Positions 1-11,343 of a stretch of 64,000 nucleotides of DNA are shown here, piece after piece. Source of the stretch: Leucogyrophana mollusca (lineage: Eukaryota; Basidiomycota; Agaricomycetes; Boletales); assembly GCA_021014945.1 (NCBI GenBank), contig MU266335.1:1-64000 (forward strand), read 5' to 3'. How positions within the stretch are numbered: position 1 is the stretch's first letter; every line of letters starts with the position of its first letter. A program made the position numbers and the translations under genes. The notes under the pieces were generated by a model. That model had not been told where the DNA came from and ran no database searches. It saw only the letters and a program-made list of their open reading frames with translations.

Positions 1-102
1 GGTGGTGGTGGTGGTGGTGGTGGCGGCGGCGGCGGCGGCGGCTGGGCTGCAAGCGCGGGATCGGGTGGGGGCTGGGCTGCAAGCGCAGGATCGGGTGGGG
101 GA
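1..102 (+). repeat. GGT/GGC triplet run and tandem 30-bp coding repeat
   Basis: Bases 1-42 are a run of GGT then GGC triplets coding for glycine. Two near-identical 30-bp units follow at 43-72 and 73-102. They differ at the alanine and final glycine codons and each codes for WAASAGSGGG. The next codons restart the motif with Trp. Confidence 0.85.
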
Positions 103-1755
103 TGGGGTGGCGACTCAGGGTGGGCGGACGACCAGGGTGACTATGAAAGCGAAGAGGGTTGGAGCGAGGACGCAGGAGGTGATGCGTGGGGTCAGCCGGC
201 TCAACAACCGTCTGGGTGGGCACGTCCACCACTTCCCCCTCAACCCGCGCCTTCGTCGCACAGCCAACAAAGCGGATGGCAAAGCTGGGGCGAAGAAGCC
301 AGAAGGTTGCCTAAGGTAACATTTGACTCTGCTATACCCCCTTCCCCGAGCTCGGCTGGGAGCAGGACTGTCCTGTCTCAGGTGCAGCGGTCTCTGATTT
401 TGGGTGCGTTGCTCAATAAGCCGCAACAGAGTCACCAGGCGTTTCCGGTTGCCCCGCCCCCGGGGCAAGGAGCTTATTTCCAGCCTCAAGGCGCCAGGCA
501 ATGGCAGCAACAACACCAAGCGGTGGCGCCCGCCCCTCCGCCTCCACCGCCCCCACCACAGCAACAACCAAAATGGCAACAACAGCAATACCAGCAACAT
601 CAACACCAGCAAATCCAACAAGAAGGCAAGAAAGGCAAGAAGAACAAGCAGCAGCAGCAACAGCAGCAAGCGCAACCGCAGCAACTCAGCAAGAAGCAGC
701 TGAAACAACTAAAGCGCCAGCAGCAACAACAGCAGGAGGAAGAGCAGGAAGATGCGTGGGGCCTCGGGGACGGCTGGAATGACCTTCAAGAGGAACCGTC
801 GGACTATGAGACGACCCATGATGCTTGGGGACGCCGCGTGCATTTCTCGCCTCCGCCATCTTCCGCTCCCCCTGCCCCTCCCGCTCCCCCTCCAGCAGCG
901 GTCGTGGAGAATTTTACGGTGAATGCCTTCCCGCCTAACCAGTTGGGCCTCTCTGCATACAATATGCCATCAAAGACACTTGCCTATGCGTATCAAGGAA
1001 CATCGACATCTCTAGACAGCGCCCCAGTGCGCAACGTTATGCAAGATTACGCTGATGTCCGGTTCATCGAGTCGAAAGGCGCTGCACTTAAAGAAGTGCA
1101 GCGCGCTTTCTATAACCACTCCCGCATGGCGAAGGAGCGCTTTTACTGGATGTTTCCGCCAGACAAGGACGAGCGGGTCGCCAGTCTTCTTGCTTGGGTG
1201 CAATCTGTCTCATACGGGCTGGCGTCATTCGGCGTAAGAGTAACACTTCTTAGACATTTTCTCAGCCTCATCGTCGTCATCACAGCTACATAAGTTCCTA
1301 CAGACTCGAGAACGCGGGGCTTTGATGGTAAATGCGGACTACAGGCCAACCAAGTCACCAAACGAGGCTGCTTTTGACTGGCTGACCTATGACCAGTTAC
1401 AACCCACGATGGACCGCACTCTACAAGAGTCAGTCGCATTCTATGATCCCGCCGTCCAGGTGGTGGTCTTTGTCTTTCTACCTTCAAAGTCCGGCAATAG
1501 CTTAGCCATCTGGAGACGCAAAATCACCGTCCCCAATAATGTGCGATTGGCCTACCAAGCGCAAATCACGCAAGCCATCGCGGCGTTGCGGAGAGACTAT
1601 GTTGTTCATGTCGACGAGTACGTGCCATTATCATGTTAACGACAAATCAATCCCCTGACATCACCACCGCGAGCAGGATAGTGCCCAAACCAGATCCTAT
1701 GGCCCCCGCCGAGCCTCCCAAAAAATCCAAACGCAAGTGGTGGAAATTTTGGTGA
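1..1755 (+). CDS. Trp/Gln-rich protein, possible CcmS-related family, 5' end cut by window
   Basis: The frame is open from base 1, so the true start lies outside the window. Exons are <1-1233, 1304-1617 and 1677-1755; both introns are GT-AG (70 and 59 nt) and phases agree. The N-terminal part is low complexity: a glycine run, Trp-containing repeats, then long glutamine and proline stretches. The folded part starts near base 960 (MPSKTLAYAYQGT) and continues through exon 2 (RERGALMVNADYRPTKSP, FDWLTYDQLQPTMD). The protein ends in a basic aromatic tail, KSKRKWWKFW. From memory this layout resembles basidiomycete proteins annotated as CcmS-related, but I cannot confirm that. Function is unknown. 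It converges with the next gene, leaving 219 bp between stops. Confidence 0.7.
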
Positions 1756-1974
1756 CGCTCGGGATATACATCATATTTATTATTTGTACGAACACTGTCG
1801 CCTTGTAGCAGCCCCTTGGGATTTCGTGTATCGCCTTTTCTTTCCATCTTCACTGTGTACTATAATCCCTGTTTTCGTTAGCGACACCTCGTCTACTCTT
1901 TGCGTTCCGCTTGTCTCGCTACATCGTGTGCTCTGCGAAATGTTATCGCCTCTCAGTACAGTCACAGACGACTT

Positions 1975-2829
1975 TTAAATCGGTACAATTTGTTTATTTA
2001 ATATGGCTACATAAATCCTATGGATACAGCCCTTCCGGTTTATGTCTACAGCAAAACAGGCGTCGAGCGTGTCACGGTGCGGAGTCCTGAGAGAGCTTAG
2101 ATCGAGATCGGGAACGAAGAGGATGGCACATACATCTGAACTGCCAGGACGTGATGATTTTTGCAATTTCAAAGCAAGCATCCTCAGTCTCTCAACACCA
2201 TGGTCATTCACAGGCGTGGAAGGGAGACCCTGATAAAGCTCCACCTCATGCATGAAAGCTGCTATGTCTGCCAGGGAGAGGCCTAGCTGCGGCAACACAG
2301 CAAGGTAGTTTCTGAGTGAAGTGCTTTTAGTGCTGTAGAATTGGTGAAAAAATAACACAGAAAGGCTTTCAGCTTGCCTTGTCGCCTTCCTTTCCTCTAA
2401 AAGCTTTTGGAGGTTACTCTGAAGGACGGCCTTAGAAGCTGTCTGTTCGGTTCGTAAGCGCTCCAATTCTCGGTGGAGGTGCTTGCTCTCTTTCTGATAA
2501 ATCTCCATCTGGGCAGCGTTACGACCAAGCTCCACCTTTATAAGATTTCGTGCTACCACCGCCTTGTCCATGTTCTTTTGTAGCGATGAAGTAGTGGCGG
2601 CTAGATCGTCTAACCTCTTATGCAGGCCACGGACGCGCTGTCTCATCAACAGGTAGGGCGCTAGAGTGAACGGTACGAGAAACGTAGCCAAAACAGCGAA
2701 ATGAGCTATCGCTGGTCTACGGTCAAGGAAACTGCGTGTTTCCATATCGACCTCCCTGGCTAAGCCAGCGCCAGTGCTGTCGATGGGCGCTAAGGCTGGG
2801 GTGTGAGCTGGGTGCTTAGTGTCATCCAT
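1975..2829 (-). CDS. Single-helix membrane protein with coiled coil, uncharacterised
   Basis: One uninterrupted exon of 284 codons if the ATG at 2829 (MDDTKHPAH) is used; an upstream in-frame ATG at 2874 is less likely. A hydrophobic segment spans about residues 41-62, flanked by Arg on both sides (FLDRRPAIAHF ... LLMRQRVRGLHKRL). A coiled-coil stretch follows to about residue 165, then a more globular C-terminal half. No known domain is recognised. A tail- or signal-anchored organelle protein is an inference only. The start faces that of the GAS2-domain gene across a 306-bp shared upstream region. Confidence 0.7.
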   Translation of the reverse strand: MDDTKHPAHTPALAPIDSTGAGLAREVDMETRSFLDRRPAIAHFAVLATFLVPFTLAPYLLMRQRVRGLHKRLDDLAATTSSLQKNMDKAVVARNLIKVELGRNAAQMEIYQKESKHLHRELERLRTEQTASKAVLQSNLQKLLEERKATRQAESLSVLFFHQFYSTKSTSLRNYLAVLPQLGLSLADIAAFMHEVELYQGLPSTPVNDHGVERLRMLALKLQKSSRPGSSDVCAILFVPDLDLSSLRTPHRDTLDACFAVDINRKGCIHRIYVAILNKQIVPI

Positions 2830-3135
2830 TCTCTTGCCCGTTGAGATGTGGTGGCAGGGAATGCTAAAACGCACACAGAAGATAAATGTAGATGCTTACA
2901 AGGCAAGGTCCAAGGTTTATGCCAAGTCTGGACTTGGGAGCGGCCCTGTTTACGAGTGCTGCTTAGTAAGCCAGCATCGGGACGCGGCGAGTGGGTGGGG
3001 TATGGACGGCCTCGTTGTTCTCTGCAGGTATCTACACTGGGGCCTTTATACTCCAGCAAGGATAAGCGTGTCTGGGAAATGCTGCTTCTTCCTGATTGAT
3101 TTGCCCACTGTCTTTCATTATCTTCTCTCTGCGAA
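2830..3135. promoter_or_regulatory. Shared upstream region of two divergent genes
   Basis: This 306-bp stretch lies between the divergent starts at 2829 (-) and 3136 (+). It must hold both promoters. I see no convincing open frame or named binding site in it. Confidence 0.5.
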
Positions 3136-6100
3136 ATGGCTTCGGAGCAGCCCGCGCTTTCGCAGGCTGTTACTTCCGACTCGGCGGCGTCTGGAACGCA
3201 CGGCGTTGGTGATGTCCAGGTATTACAAAATGGCCATGAAATCAATAGTTTATCAACGGCGGACGTTGCCCTCGCTCAAGAGTCCGAAGAGCAGGCTCTG
3301 GAGTCCCATGAGGTTATCGAGCTTCAGGCGTTCAGCGAACGGAAAGCTTGGATAGAAGAAAAGATCAAAGTGCGTAATCGGCGTTACCAACCACTCATAT
3401 CTACTAATCTCTTTCCGCAGTTTCTGGAAAAGCTTCCTCCAATTGAAGTATTCGTCGGCCTCGACGCTATACGGTCTTGTGAGGAGATAATCCCTGGTTT
3501 ACCCACACGTGCACAGCTGCAAGAATGGATGCTGGAACACGACAGGATCGAGAAAGAGACAGAGATTTTTGATTCAGGAGATCTAAAGAAGCTCAGACAG
3601 ATAACCAAAGGTACGAGCTTTGAATTAATTCGTACCTGCGCAATAGATATTGATGTCGAGAACAGAGGCTACTCAGAGACATCTCTCACCGGCAGATACG
3701 GACCTCATTGAATTGACTTTGACTACAATCTACGAACTGGATAAGCTCCTTCATCTTCTACGAGACCGGTCGGAACACTTGGAACTACTGAGCGTCAGGC
3801 TCACGTGGGAAGAGCAACGTCAGGGAGCTTGGACTGACCATCGTAAAATCCTTGCGGATATCGAGAGTTTCCTTACTTCGCGTGCGAGGTGGTCCCCTTC
3901 CATTTACGAGGTCACGGCCAAACCTGAAGAAAAGCCTGGGCGCCGAGGATCTATCGCTTCGATGGCTTCAGACTCGTCCTCAACTTCAAGCGCCGGCTTT
4001 TCCCGTAGCGCGCGCTTTAAGCTGGCTGAGTTGCTGTCGAGGGACGCTGCGCAGTTTGCAGGAAGAGTGTCGTCTCTCAGACATGGCAAAATTTCCGGCT
4101 CTGGGAAGGCTCTCGACAAGTTAATAGATCACAGTCGAAAGCCAGTACCTGAAGAACTCTTGGACGAGCAAGACCGGCTTGAAGAAAAGGGAATCAACGA
4201 GATGGAGAACGTTGGTAGATTTGTTATGGATATGGTGACGCAATGGCGAAAGTACTGCAAGTCATTGTGATTGTCGATGTAGATCTGATTGGTTTACCTT
4301 TACAGGGCCGATGAGATATATGTGGAAACCATGAAGGATCAAGCCGCTGCCCAAAATCTGCTGGAAGAGATCGAAACCGCGAAACTCTACCATCCGACTG
4401 CCCGCCAGAGCGCTAGCTTCATATCTCGTGCTGACGCCCTGGTGAAAAGGCTTGCCATTCGCGGCACTCCATCCTCGATAATAACTGCTTTCCCGAAGCC
4501 CACGCACCCTCTTTTTCCCGACCAGGTTTCAGCCAATGACGCGCTGGCCCAGTCATTGTCATCCGAAATTGCAGCTGCCTTGGATATTGTTTCCAAAGTC
4601 GACAATGTCGCAAAGGAATATCGTACCTCATACGAGGCTGTGAAAGAGGTGGAAACGCTATCCCTGACAGCGGATGAGGCTTTAGCGTCCTTCGCGTCCC
4701 TTGTACGATGTCTTGAGACAGGAGTCACCGCAGAAGATGAGGATGGGTCACCTCTAGATCTCACGTCGGAAGCCTGTTTACAGGCCACTAGACATGCTGC
4801 TTTCCTTACCCTCCTTCCTTCCATGTTGCAGGAGCTCGAGCAAACGAATGCGAGAGTGGGCCCTCTCCTGCGAAGTTATCGAGTCGCCCTTCTTAACTTG
4901 CGCCGACCAGGAATCGAGCAGTCATTTCAGGAGACCTCCGCAGCTCAAATTGAGTTACTGGTTTCCCAGAGCGAACATGCGCGCAGGGTTGGCCAGGAGG
5001 TCCTTGAGCGGGCTGGAAGGTTACGAGTCGCGAGGAGAGTATGGACTGTCATGGATTCTGCGTTGAGGGACCTGGAAAATATTCAAGGAGAGATCGGAGA
5101 GATGATGGAGAGGGAGAAGTGGAAGAAGCAGGCAGATGCCGGTGCTACTCCCCTGACACCAGAGACCCCTCAAGCCATCCCGCCCGTATCTCCTTCGTGG
5201 TCTCAGGACATCCTCGAACGGCTGGAAGGTATGCACACAAGTCTCTCCACGGATGTCGCGGTGCCCTTGGAATCGATGGCCGGGTCTCTCGAAACTCCAC
5301 TGCACGACTTTCTGTCTCGGACGTCAGCCGGTTTGACAAGCCGTCTTGAGAGTGTAAAGCAGATGATGCGACTACTGGATGCCATCAAAGCCCAGTGCAT
5401 TTCTATGGCTTCTGTTCGGGAGGAAGTCCATGATCTGCAAATGCGGATTGAAGACTTAAAAATCCAGTACGACGCAGCGATTCAAGATGTGCTGTCGGAT
5501 AAACCCGTCGGTGAAGGAGTTTTTGAGGTGGAATCGCATCTCACTACAGATGCTGACACACTACGACACGCCGTGCAATCCTTCACTGATTCTATGGCCC
5601 AACGAGTGCCATTTGTCGCCCAGCGCAATACGAATGGTCCAACTAACACGATGACCTTTGTTAGAAGGAGATTTTCTTCTGGAAACATCAAACTCGGGGT
5701 TCCTGAAGCACGCATGGCCATTGAGCTACCTTTCACTTTGACCAGTATCGATGATGCCGTCCGCGCTGACTCCAACTCATACACCGTGACGCTCGCGGGA
5801 GAAGTGCAGAGTCTCGATCGCAAGGCTGGGCACCTCCAGCTGGCTCGGATGGCCAAAGAAGCCGATGGGGCGTTATTCTCGGCAGCCGAAGATATGCGTG
5901 GAGTGAACGCCGAGCTTGCATTATTAAAGGCTGCCCTTTCTTCAGCCATACAACAAACCGACAAAGTGGCCGCTCTCCAGAAATTATCCCAGGATCTCGA
6001 GGAGCACGCCCCCAAACATCGCTCAAGACTGTCACGTTCACTGTCTCTCATCCGCGAATCGTTGCGACAAATGGAGGCTTCCCCTGGTTCACATGACGCG

Positions 6101-8785
6101 CACTTGCACGAAACCCTCACTTCAACGCGGCGACGTGCTGCAGACGACGTCGAGATCAAGCTCAACGCTTGGGGTGACGAAGTTGTGTCGCTAAAATCGG
6201 AAGTTTCTGTACTTCTAATGGCCGAGGTCAGGCGGGCCGATGCTTTGCGTCTTCAAGAACAGCGGGAGGCAGAAGCAAGGAGGCTGCAAGCAGAACGGGA
6301 TCGGCTGAAAGCAGAGGCTAGGGATCGGGAGGAGGCTGAACGCAAAAAGGCTGAGCGAATGGAGGCCGAACGAATGGAGGCCGAGAGATTAGAGGTGAAG
6401 AGGTTAGAGGCGGAGCGGGCGGAGGCAGAAAGGATTGAGAATGAGATGATCGAGGCGCAAAGGGTTGAGAAGGAGAGGGTTGAGGCGGAAAGAATTGAGG
6501 CGGAACGGGTCGAGGCGGAGAGGCTCGAGGCAGAACGGGTCGAAGCCGAGAGATCAAAGGCCGAGCGCCTCAAGGCTGAGAGAGAGCGTGTCGAGGCCGA
6601 GTCACAGGCCCGGGAGCAAGCGCGGCTGGCTACCGAAAGAGCAAAGGCAGAGAAAGAACTTCGTGAGGCTGAGGCGACACAGGCCATGGAAGAGCGAGTG
6701 CGCGAAAGGGAAGCGGAGCGAAAGCAGGAGCTACTTGCCACCCAGGGGCGCGAGAAGCAACACGAGCGAGAGGAGAACAATGAGGTAAAGGCAGAGGCCG
6801 CACGGGGAAGCTTGCCAAGCACGTCTTTTCCAGCCCATGCGGATGAAGGTTAGGAAGATGTTACATCTCTGGGATGGAGTTAACCTTCGCTCTTTCAGAT
6901 GTCTTTGGGCTGAGACTGGCTCCGTCTTCTCCCTCACCCACGAAGGGTCTGGATAAAAGCGACTTGCTGGCGCGCGTAATATCGCTAAGGAAGCGTCTTC
7001 GCTCTATCAGTATTAACGAGGTCGCAAGGCCGTTGGAAACGTCGTCGTCGTCATCGCAGCTTCCGAGCCATGACCAATATGACAAGATGAATGTTAGGTT
7101 CACCTCTCTGTTGGCAGATGCAGCAACGCTACCTTCTTCAGCAACTTCCCCCGCCACCGATATAGAGCTACGCTCCCTCCGAATGGAAATCGAGGCATCT
7201 ACAGACTTGATGCAGCGAATCCGTCTTCTGGCCGAGTTATCTGACGCCGCACATCACTGTGACATGGCTCTCAGTGATCTATTGGAGCACATCGACAGCT
7301 ACCCTTCGCCTCCCGCGGGACCGCTATCGAGCACGCATGTTTCTACCCCACGGGTACCTCCTGAAGAACAGTTGACAGCTCGCCTGGCTTTTACCAAGCG
7401 CACCGTCACTGACGTTACCTCCAGACTTGCGCCGGTCAAAGATGATGCTCGTGCTATAGCAGAGCATCGCAGAGTCCTCCAGACATGGAGCGAGCTGGAA
7501 GATATGACCAACGACCGCATCAATGATAAGAAGTCGCGTCCCTCAAGCGTCATTAGCTCTGGTCGAAATAGCAGCGCCTCGGCAATCAGCACTCGCTCTG
7601 GTGCTAACAGTGGACACCATAGGAAGATGAGCGGATATTCCAACCTGTCACTAAGAGGCTCTGCCGGGGGACGTTTCCTTGCTCCCAGCCATCCAAGTGT
7701 CAGGCGGGCGGTTTCTGGGTCATCGGACACCGGCATCCGCCCCAGTAGCAAGCTGTCCATGCTGTCTACAGCGTCCAGTCGTTCGGTGTCGGGACCTATG
7801 GCGTCCGCTTCTCCATCGACGTCAACCTCTCTCTATAGCTCTACTTTTGCTTCCCGACAGCGCACGACAAGTCTTTCCTCGACAGCATCTTCTACACCAG
7901 CCAAAAGGCCTCTCCCGGCAGTGCGACCACGAGCGCAAACGCGGACCAGAGCCTCTCCTACGCCATCTGATGTTTCGGCACATTCGCGCTCCGCAGCTAA
8001 CCCCTCACGCTCTTCCTCCTCCATGTCCACATGGGGTCGCGCTCCTCGGCAATCGTTTCCGACAGCATCGAGGATTTCAACACCTCCGAAGAAACCCCAA
8101 ACAGTGCCGAAGAAGACATATGTGGCTAATCCCAAGAACAAACTCGATGTGGCCGTAGGCGATGTTGTCAACAAGCTCCCAGTCAACATCAACATAGAAG
8201 TTGTTGCGGACACTTGGAAGGATCAAAGTGGAAAATACTGGATTGGAGATCAGGAACCCAAGCTGTGTTTTTGTCGTATCTTGCGATCCCAGACTGTAAT
8301 GGTGCGTATTGGTGGTGGTTGGCAAGAGTTATCAAAGTGAGTGATATCACAGCGTACGATATACATCTACTGAAAAGCTCTTCAGGTTCATTAAAGGGCA
8401 TTTCGCTGACTTATTCCGAATCATGCCGCCGGAGTCTCCGCCTCGTTATGGGTCACCTCGCTTTGGGTCTCGGGAAGAAAAATGGATCAGCTCAGCAACC
8501 TTGCTTGAAGCGCCCGAAATCATCACTTCCCCTCCCCCTCGAACACCTGAGCCGAAAGGGCCGTTTGTTCCGTCATTCACACTGTCTACTCCAGGAGGGC
8601 GCAGCCCTCATTCTGTGAAGTCGACGCCTTCCTCTGGGTCTCCTCTGGCTCCCCTCCAATTCATGAGGCGGGCAGACATGGATCCATCTGCACTCCGCCC
8701 AGTAACACCTTCGAAACCCCCTACCCAACGCCCTCGAAGCAGCGTTCCTAGTACTCCTGCTCGACACTCGTTATGGAGACCTTAG
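3136..8785 (+). CDS. GAS2/GAR-domain microtubule-associated coiled-coil protein
   Basis: Exons 3136-3369, 3421-3610, 3666-4251, 4306-6848, 6899-8336 and 8386-8785 give 1,796 residues with consistent phases and introns of 49-55 nt. Most of the protein is helical. Residues about 975-1165 are a highly charged coiled coil built on Ala-Glu-Arg units. A Ser/Thr/Pro-rich basic stretch precedes a GAR (GAS2-related) domain at about 1598-1673, with VNINIEVVADTWKDQSG, KYWIGDQEPKLCFCRILRSQ and MVRIGGGWQELSK. GAR domains bind microtubules in animal GAS2 and spectraplakins. No calponin-homology domain is visible, so actin binding is not indicated. The C-terminal about 120 residues are Ser/Pro-rich. A role in microtubule organisation or spindle positioning is inferred. 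Confidence 0.85.
6220..6780 (+). repeat. Imperfect 15-bp coding repeats in coiled coil
   Basis: Within exon 4 of the GAS2-domain gene, GAGGCGGAA-like blocks recur about every 15 bp and code for E-A-E-R-x units. The units are degenerate, so this is an old expansion. Confidence 0.7.
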
Positions 8786-9271
8786 TTTTATTTCTTCATT
8801 GCTCGCATGCCGGACTCATACTTTCATCCCATCATCGCATCTACTAATTATTGCATTCTTGTGAGTCGTGGAACACAGACTTTGTAGATATTGTCGTTTG
8901 CCGTGCACACATATATTCTGATTTGTATCTTTTTTCTTTTTTATCCCTCTACCAGGACATGTTTTAGAGACTGAGCACTGAGTACTGGATGCAATAAAAG
9001 GCGGTTAACCAAACATTATGTTCGTGACGCGACATGCCTGGCAGTGGCACTAGTACTAGTAGTACTCTTCCCCACCACGGTCTTCGGCGCTCAAATTCCG
9101 ATCCGAGGCATTCCAAGTTACTGTATTTCTATCCTGCCAGTCTGTAGTCATTCGAATTCAGAGTTACCACCGCGGTGCAAGGCCGTGTATCAAGCTTAGA
9201 AACTTTCCACAAGCCATTCCTCGAACTACCCATCCTGTCTCTCGACTCCTGCCTTGCGGCAGACCGGAGCA
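8786..9271. other. Intergenic, 3' of GAS2-domain gene and 5' of HEI10
   Basis: The stretch is T-rich at its start, fitting a 3' untranslated region. A 12-bp perfect palindrome, ACTAGTACTAGT, lies at 9049-9060. No coding frame is supported. Confidence 0.5.
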
Positions 9272-11076
9272 ATGGACACGGACCTAAAATGCAACAGGCT
9301 GACCTGTCGTAAAGCTCTCATTGACAAGGCGGTGGTAGTGAGTGGAAGCCGAGTTTTATCTTCCACTGCCAGTTTCTAAGACTTACATCGACTCAGACCA
9401 CTTGTAAGCAGCGAAATCGGCAGAACTGTGCATAGTTTGTAACTGATCATCATCAGGCTCGCATATATTCTGCGGTAACTGTTTATAAAATACCTCCTCT
9501 ACAGTCCACAGGGGACGCGACCCAAGCTTACCTATTTTACCATCTTGACAGTGGAATGCGCGAACGAGCTATTTAATGCAGCGCGCTTCTGCCCGGGTAG
9601 GACGATTTTTATGGATATGTTCAAAGCATCATTCTGACATTCCACAAGCATGCGAGACGACTCTAACTGAACCGTGTGTTGTCTTATCCTTGCGTAGCTC
9701 CACCGAAGTTAACCGATTCTGAAGGGACGACGTCGTTGTTAGTTCATCTCTGCATACCTGCAGGCAATGTTCTCATTTAGGCGTGTAGGTATGCTCGTTG
9801 CATCCGTCCAATGACTATAAAACGGTGCATATATGCGCATGGTCGTGTTGCTTTATCTGCTGAAGCCATCTAGTCCGTATTGTCGGGTTTGAGTCCATCA
9901 ATTGTGGTGGAAATCTGTAGCCGGTAGGTGCTGGTCCGTACCTGGCTCTCGCCACTTGATGACTCTTGATGTTGACAGTGCACTATCGTTTTGGCAATAC
10001 CAAATACACCAAGAGAAGTATGTGGCAGCGCACCCTTATAGTGATTTATGCTTATCTTCCATGCAGTTCGTTTCAACTCGCCGTTACCCGTAACTTAAGT
10101 GACAGGAACGCGCAGTTGCAAAAACAGCTTGACAATGTTATCCGGGAGGGTCTAGCCAATTTCCCTTTTAGATAGCGTCATACTCACAAATCAGTCTAAC
10201 CAGCCAACGGAGAAATCAACCTGCTCAGTAACAAAGTGGCAGGTAGGTCGCGAGTCTCATTAAAATCTTAATATCAGACTTTGATTTCCCTGCCAGAACT
10301 GGAGCGTGACTTGGAACTGGAGCGCCGAAAGGTCCGCGAGCTTCAAGATGCTTCCAGAGAGCGCGAAAAGGAATACCAGAAGCTCAAGGTTTGATAAAAG
10401 CCGTTGCATCCACTCATATTTCACGAAGCCATCCACCAGGTTCAACACGACAAAGTCAAACGCAAGGCGCTTCTGGCGCCCGGCGGTGGACACCCAGGTC
10501 AAAACATCCCGCATAATTTCGGACCCAACCTCAGCGCCCACGATCGCCCCGCACAGGACGGACAGAACAGAAGATTAGGTACCGGCATCGATATAGGCGC
10601 TGTGCTTGGAGGGATGGAAGCAAACGGGGTACGCTACCATCTAAGTCGAGATCTCGAAGTCCCCGGCGATACAGTATCATTAGATCCAAAGGACACCCCT
10701 CGTCGATCGCAGCTCGGCCGCCTCTTTTGGACAGCAGCGTAATCTCCCGTGGACTCAAGTCCCTCAGGTTCAGGCGCAGCAGCCACGCAACTCCTTCCCA
10801 CACGACCACTTCAACGCAGGCGATCGCTCCCATCGAACGACATCTACCTCTGATCGTTCGGAAAGTGCAAACGAGGTCGAGAACATGCTCATCCCGCAGC
10901 ATATGAGCCGCTCCAAACCAGTCGCACAGAACAGTGGCTCTGGTGGGTGGACGAACAACTCCTCTCGCCCCCCACCCATGCAACAACAGTCGCGTCGTGG
11001 GTGAGTCCAGTTAATGCGTAGACTGCTCTAACCTGCTCTTTGCAGCCTTCAACCCTCATATAAAGCGAGGTTTTAA
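9272..11076 (+). CDS. HEI10: HEI10-type meiotic RING E3 ligase (CCNB1IP1 homolog)
   Basis: Fifteen exons give 349 residues: 9272-9337, 9397-9403, 9457-9474, 9552-9596, 9649-9673, 9725-9737, 9789-9824, 9874-9923, 9979-10017, 10067-10149, 10204-10242, 10297-10388, 10440-10628, 10684-11000, 11046-11076. All junctions keep phase. The N-terminal RING has Cys7, Cys12, Cys25, His27, Cys30, Cys33, Cys44 and Cys47 (TTCSHIFCVEC, FCPACETTL). It is followed by LHPSNDYKTSVLSGLSP and RALSFWQYQIHQENSF, which match human CCNB1IP1 (ALAFWTYQVHQE). A coiled coil (NAQLQKQLDN, ELERDLELERRKVRELQD) and a disordered tail follow. HEI10 proteins mark crossover sites on the synaptonemal complex and act as SUMO/ubiquitin ligases. 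Splicing is unusually fragmented. Confidence 0.88.
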
Positions 11077-11343
11077 ACCTGCCAGATAGTTTCCGACGAT
11101 ACAGTACCCTGGTGTATGGTGTTGTGATGCGGCCCTCTCATGTCGTGCTCTCTTTTGTCCGGTCCCGCAATAACAGCGTTTGTTGAATGAATACATGTTA
11201 TGTATGTATGATACGTCCGATAGTCCATGGATTAATACGATAATGCACAAAGGGTATGAAGTGCAAGATAGCAAAGGAACAATATGCATAAATGAGCGAA
11301 CTAGGGTCGAATATGAGTAAATAAGCAGATAGTAAGCGGATGA

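Noticed and set aside
115..708. Leucine-rich minus-strand frame across the Gln/Pro repeats
   Set aside because: It is the reverse reading of CAG/CAA and CCN runs in a real plus-strand exon.
6253..6822. Serine/alanine-rich minus-strand frame
   Set aside because: Reverse reading of the Ala-Glu-Arg coiled coil of the GAS2-domain gene.
9049..9066. ACTAGT-rich palindrome as a transposon end
   Set aside because: No terminal inverted-repeat partner, target duplication or transposase frame is visible nearby.
10260..10986. Minus-strand frames of 93 and 151 codons within the HEI10 region
   Set aside because: They are shadows of the spliced plus-strand HEI10 exons, which match the family along the full length.
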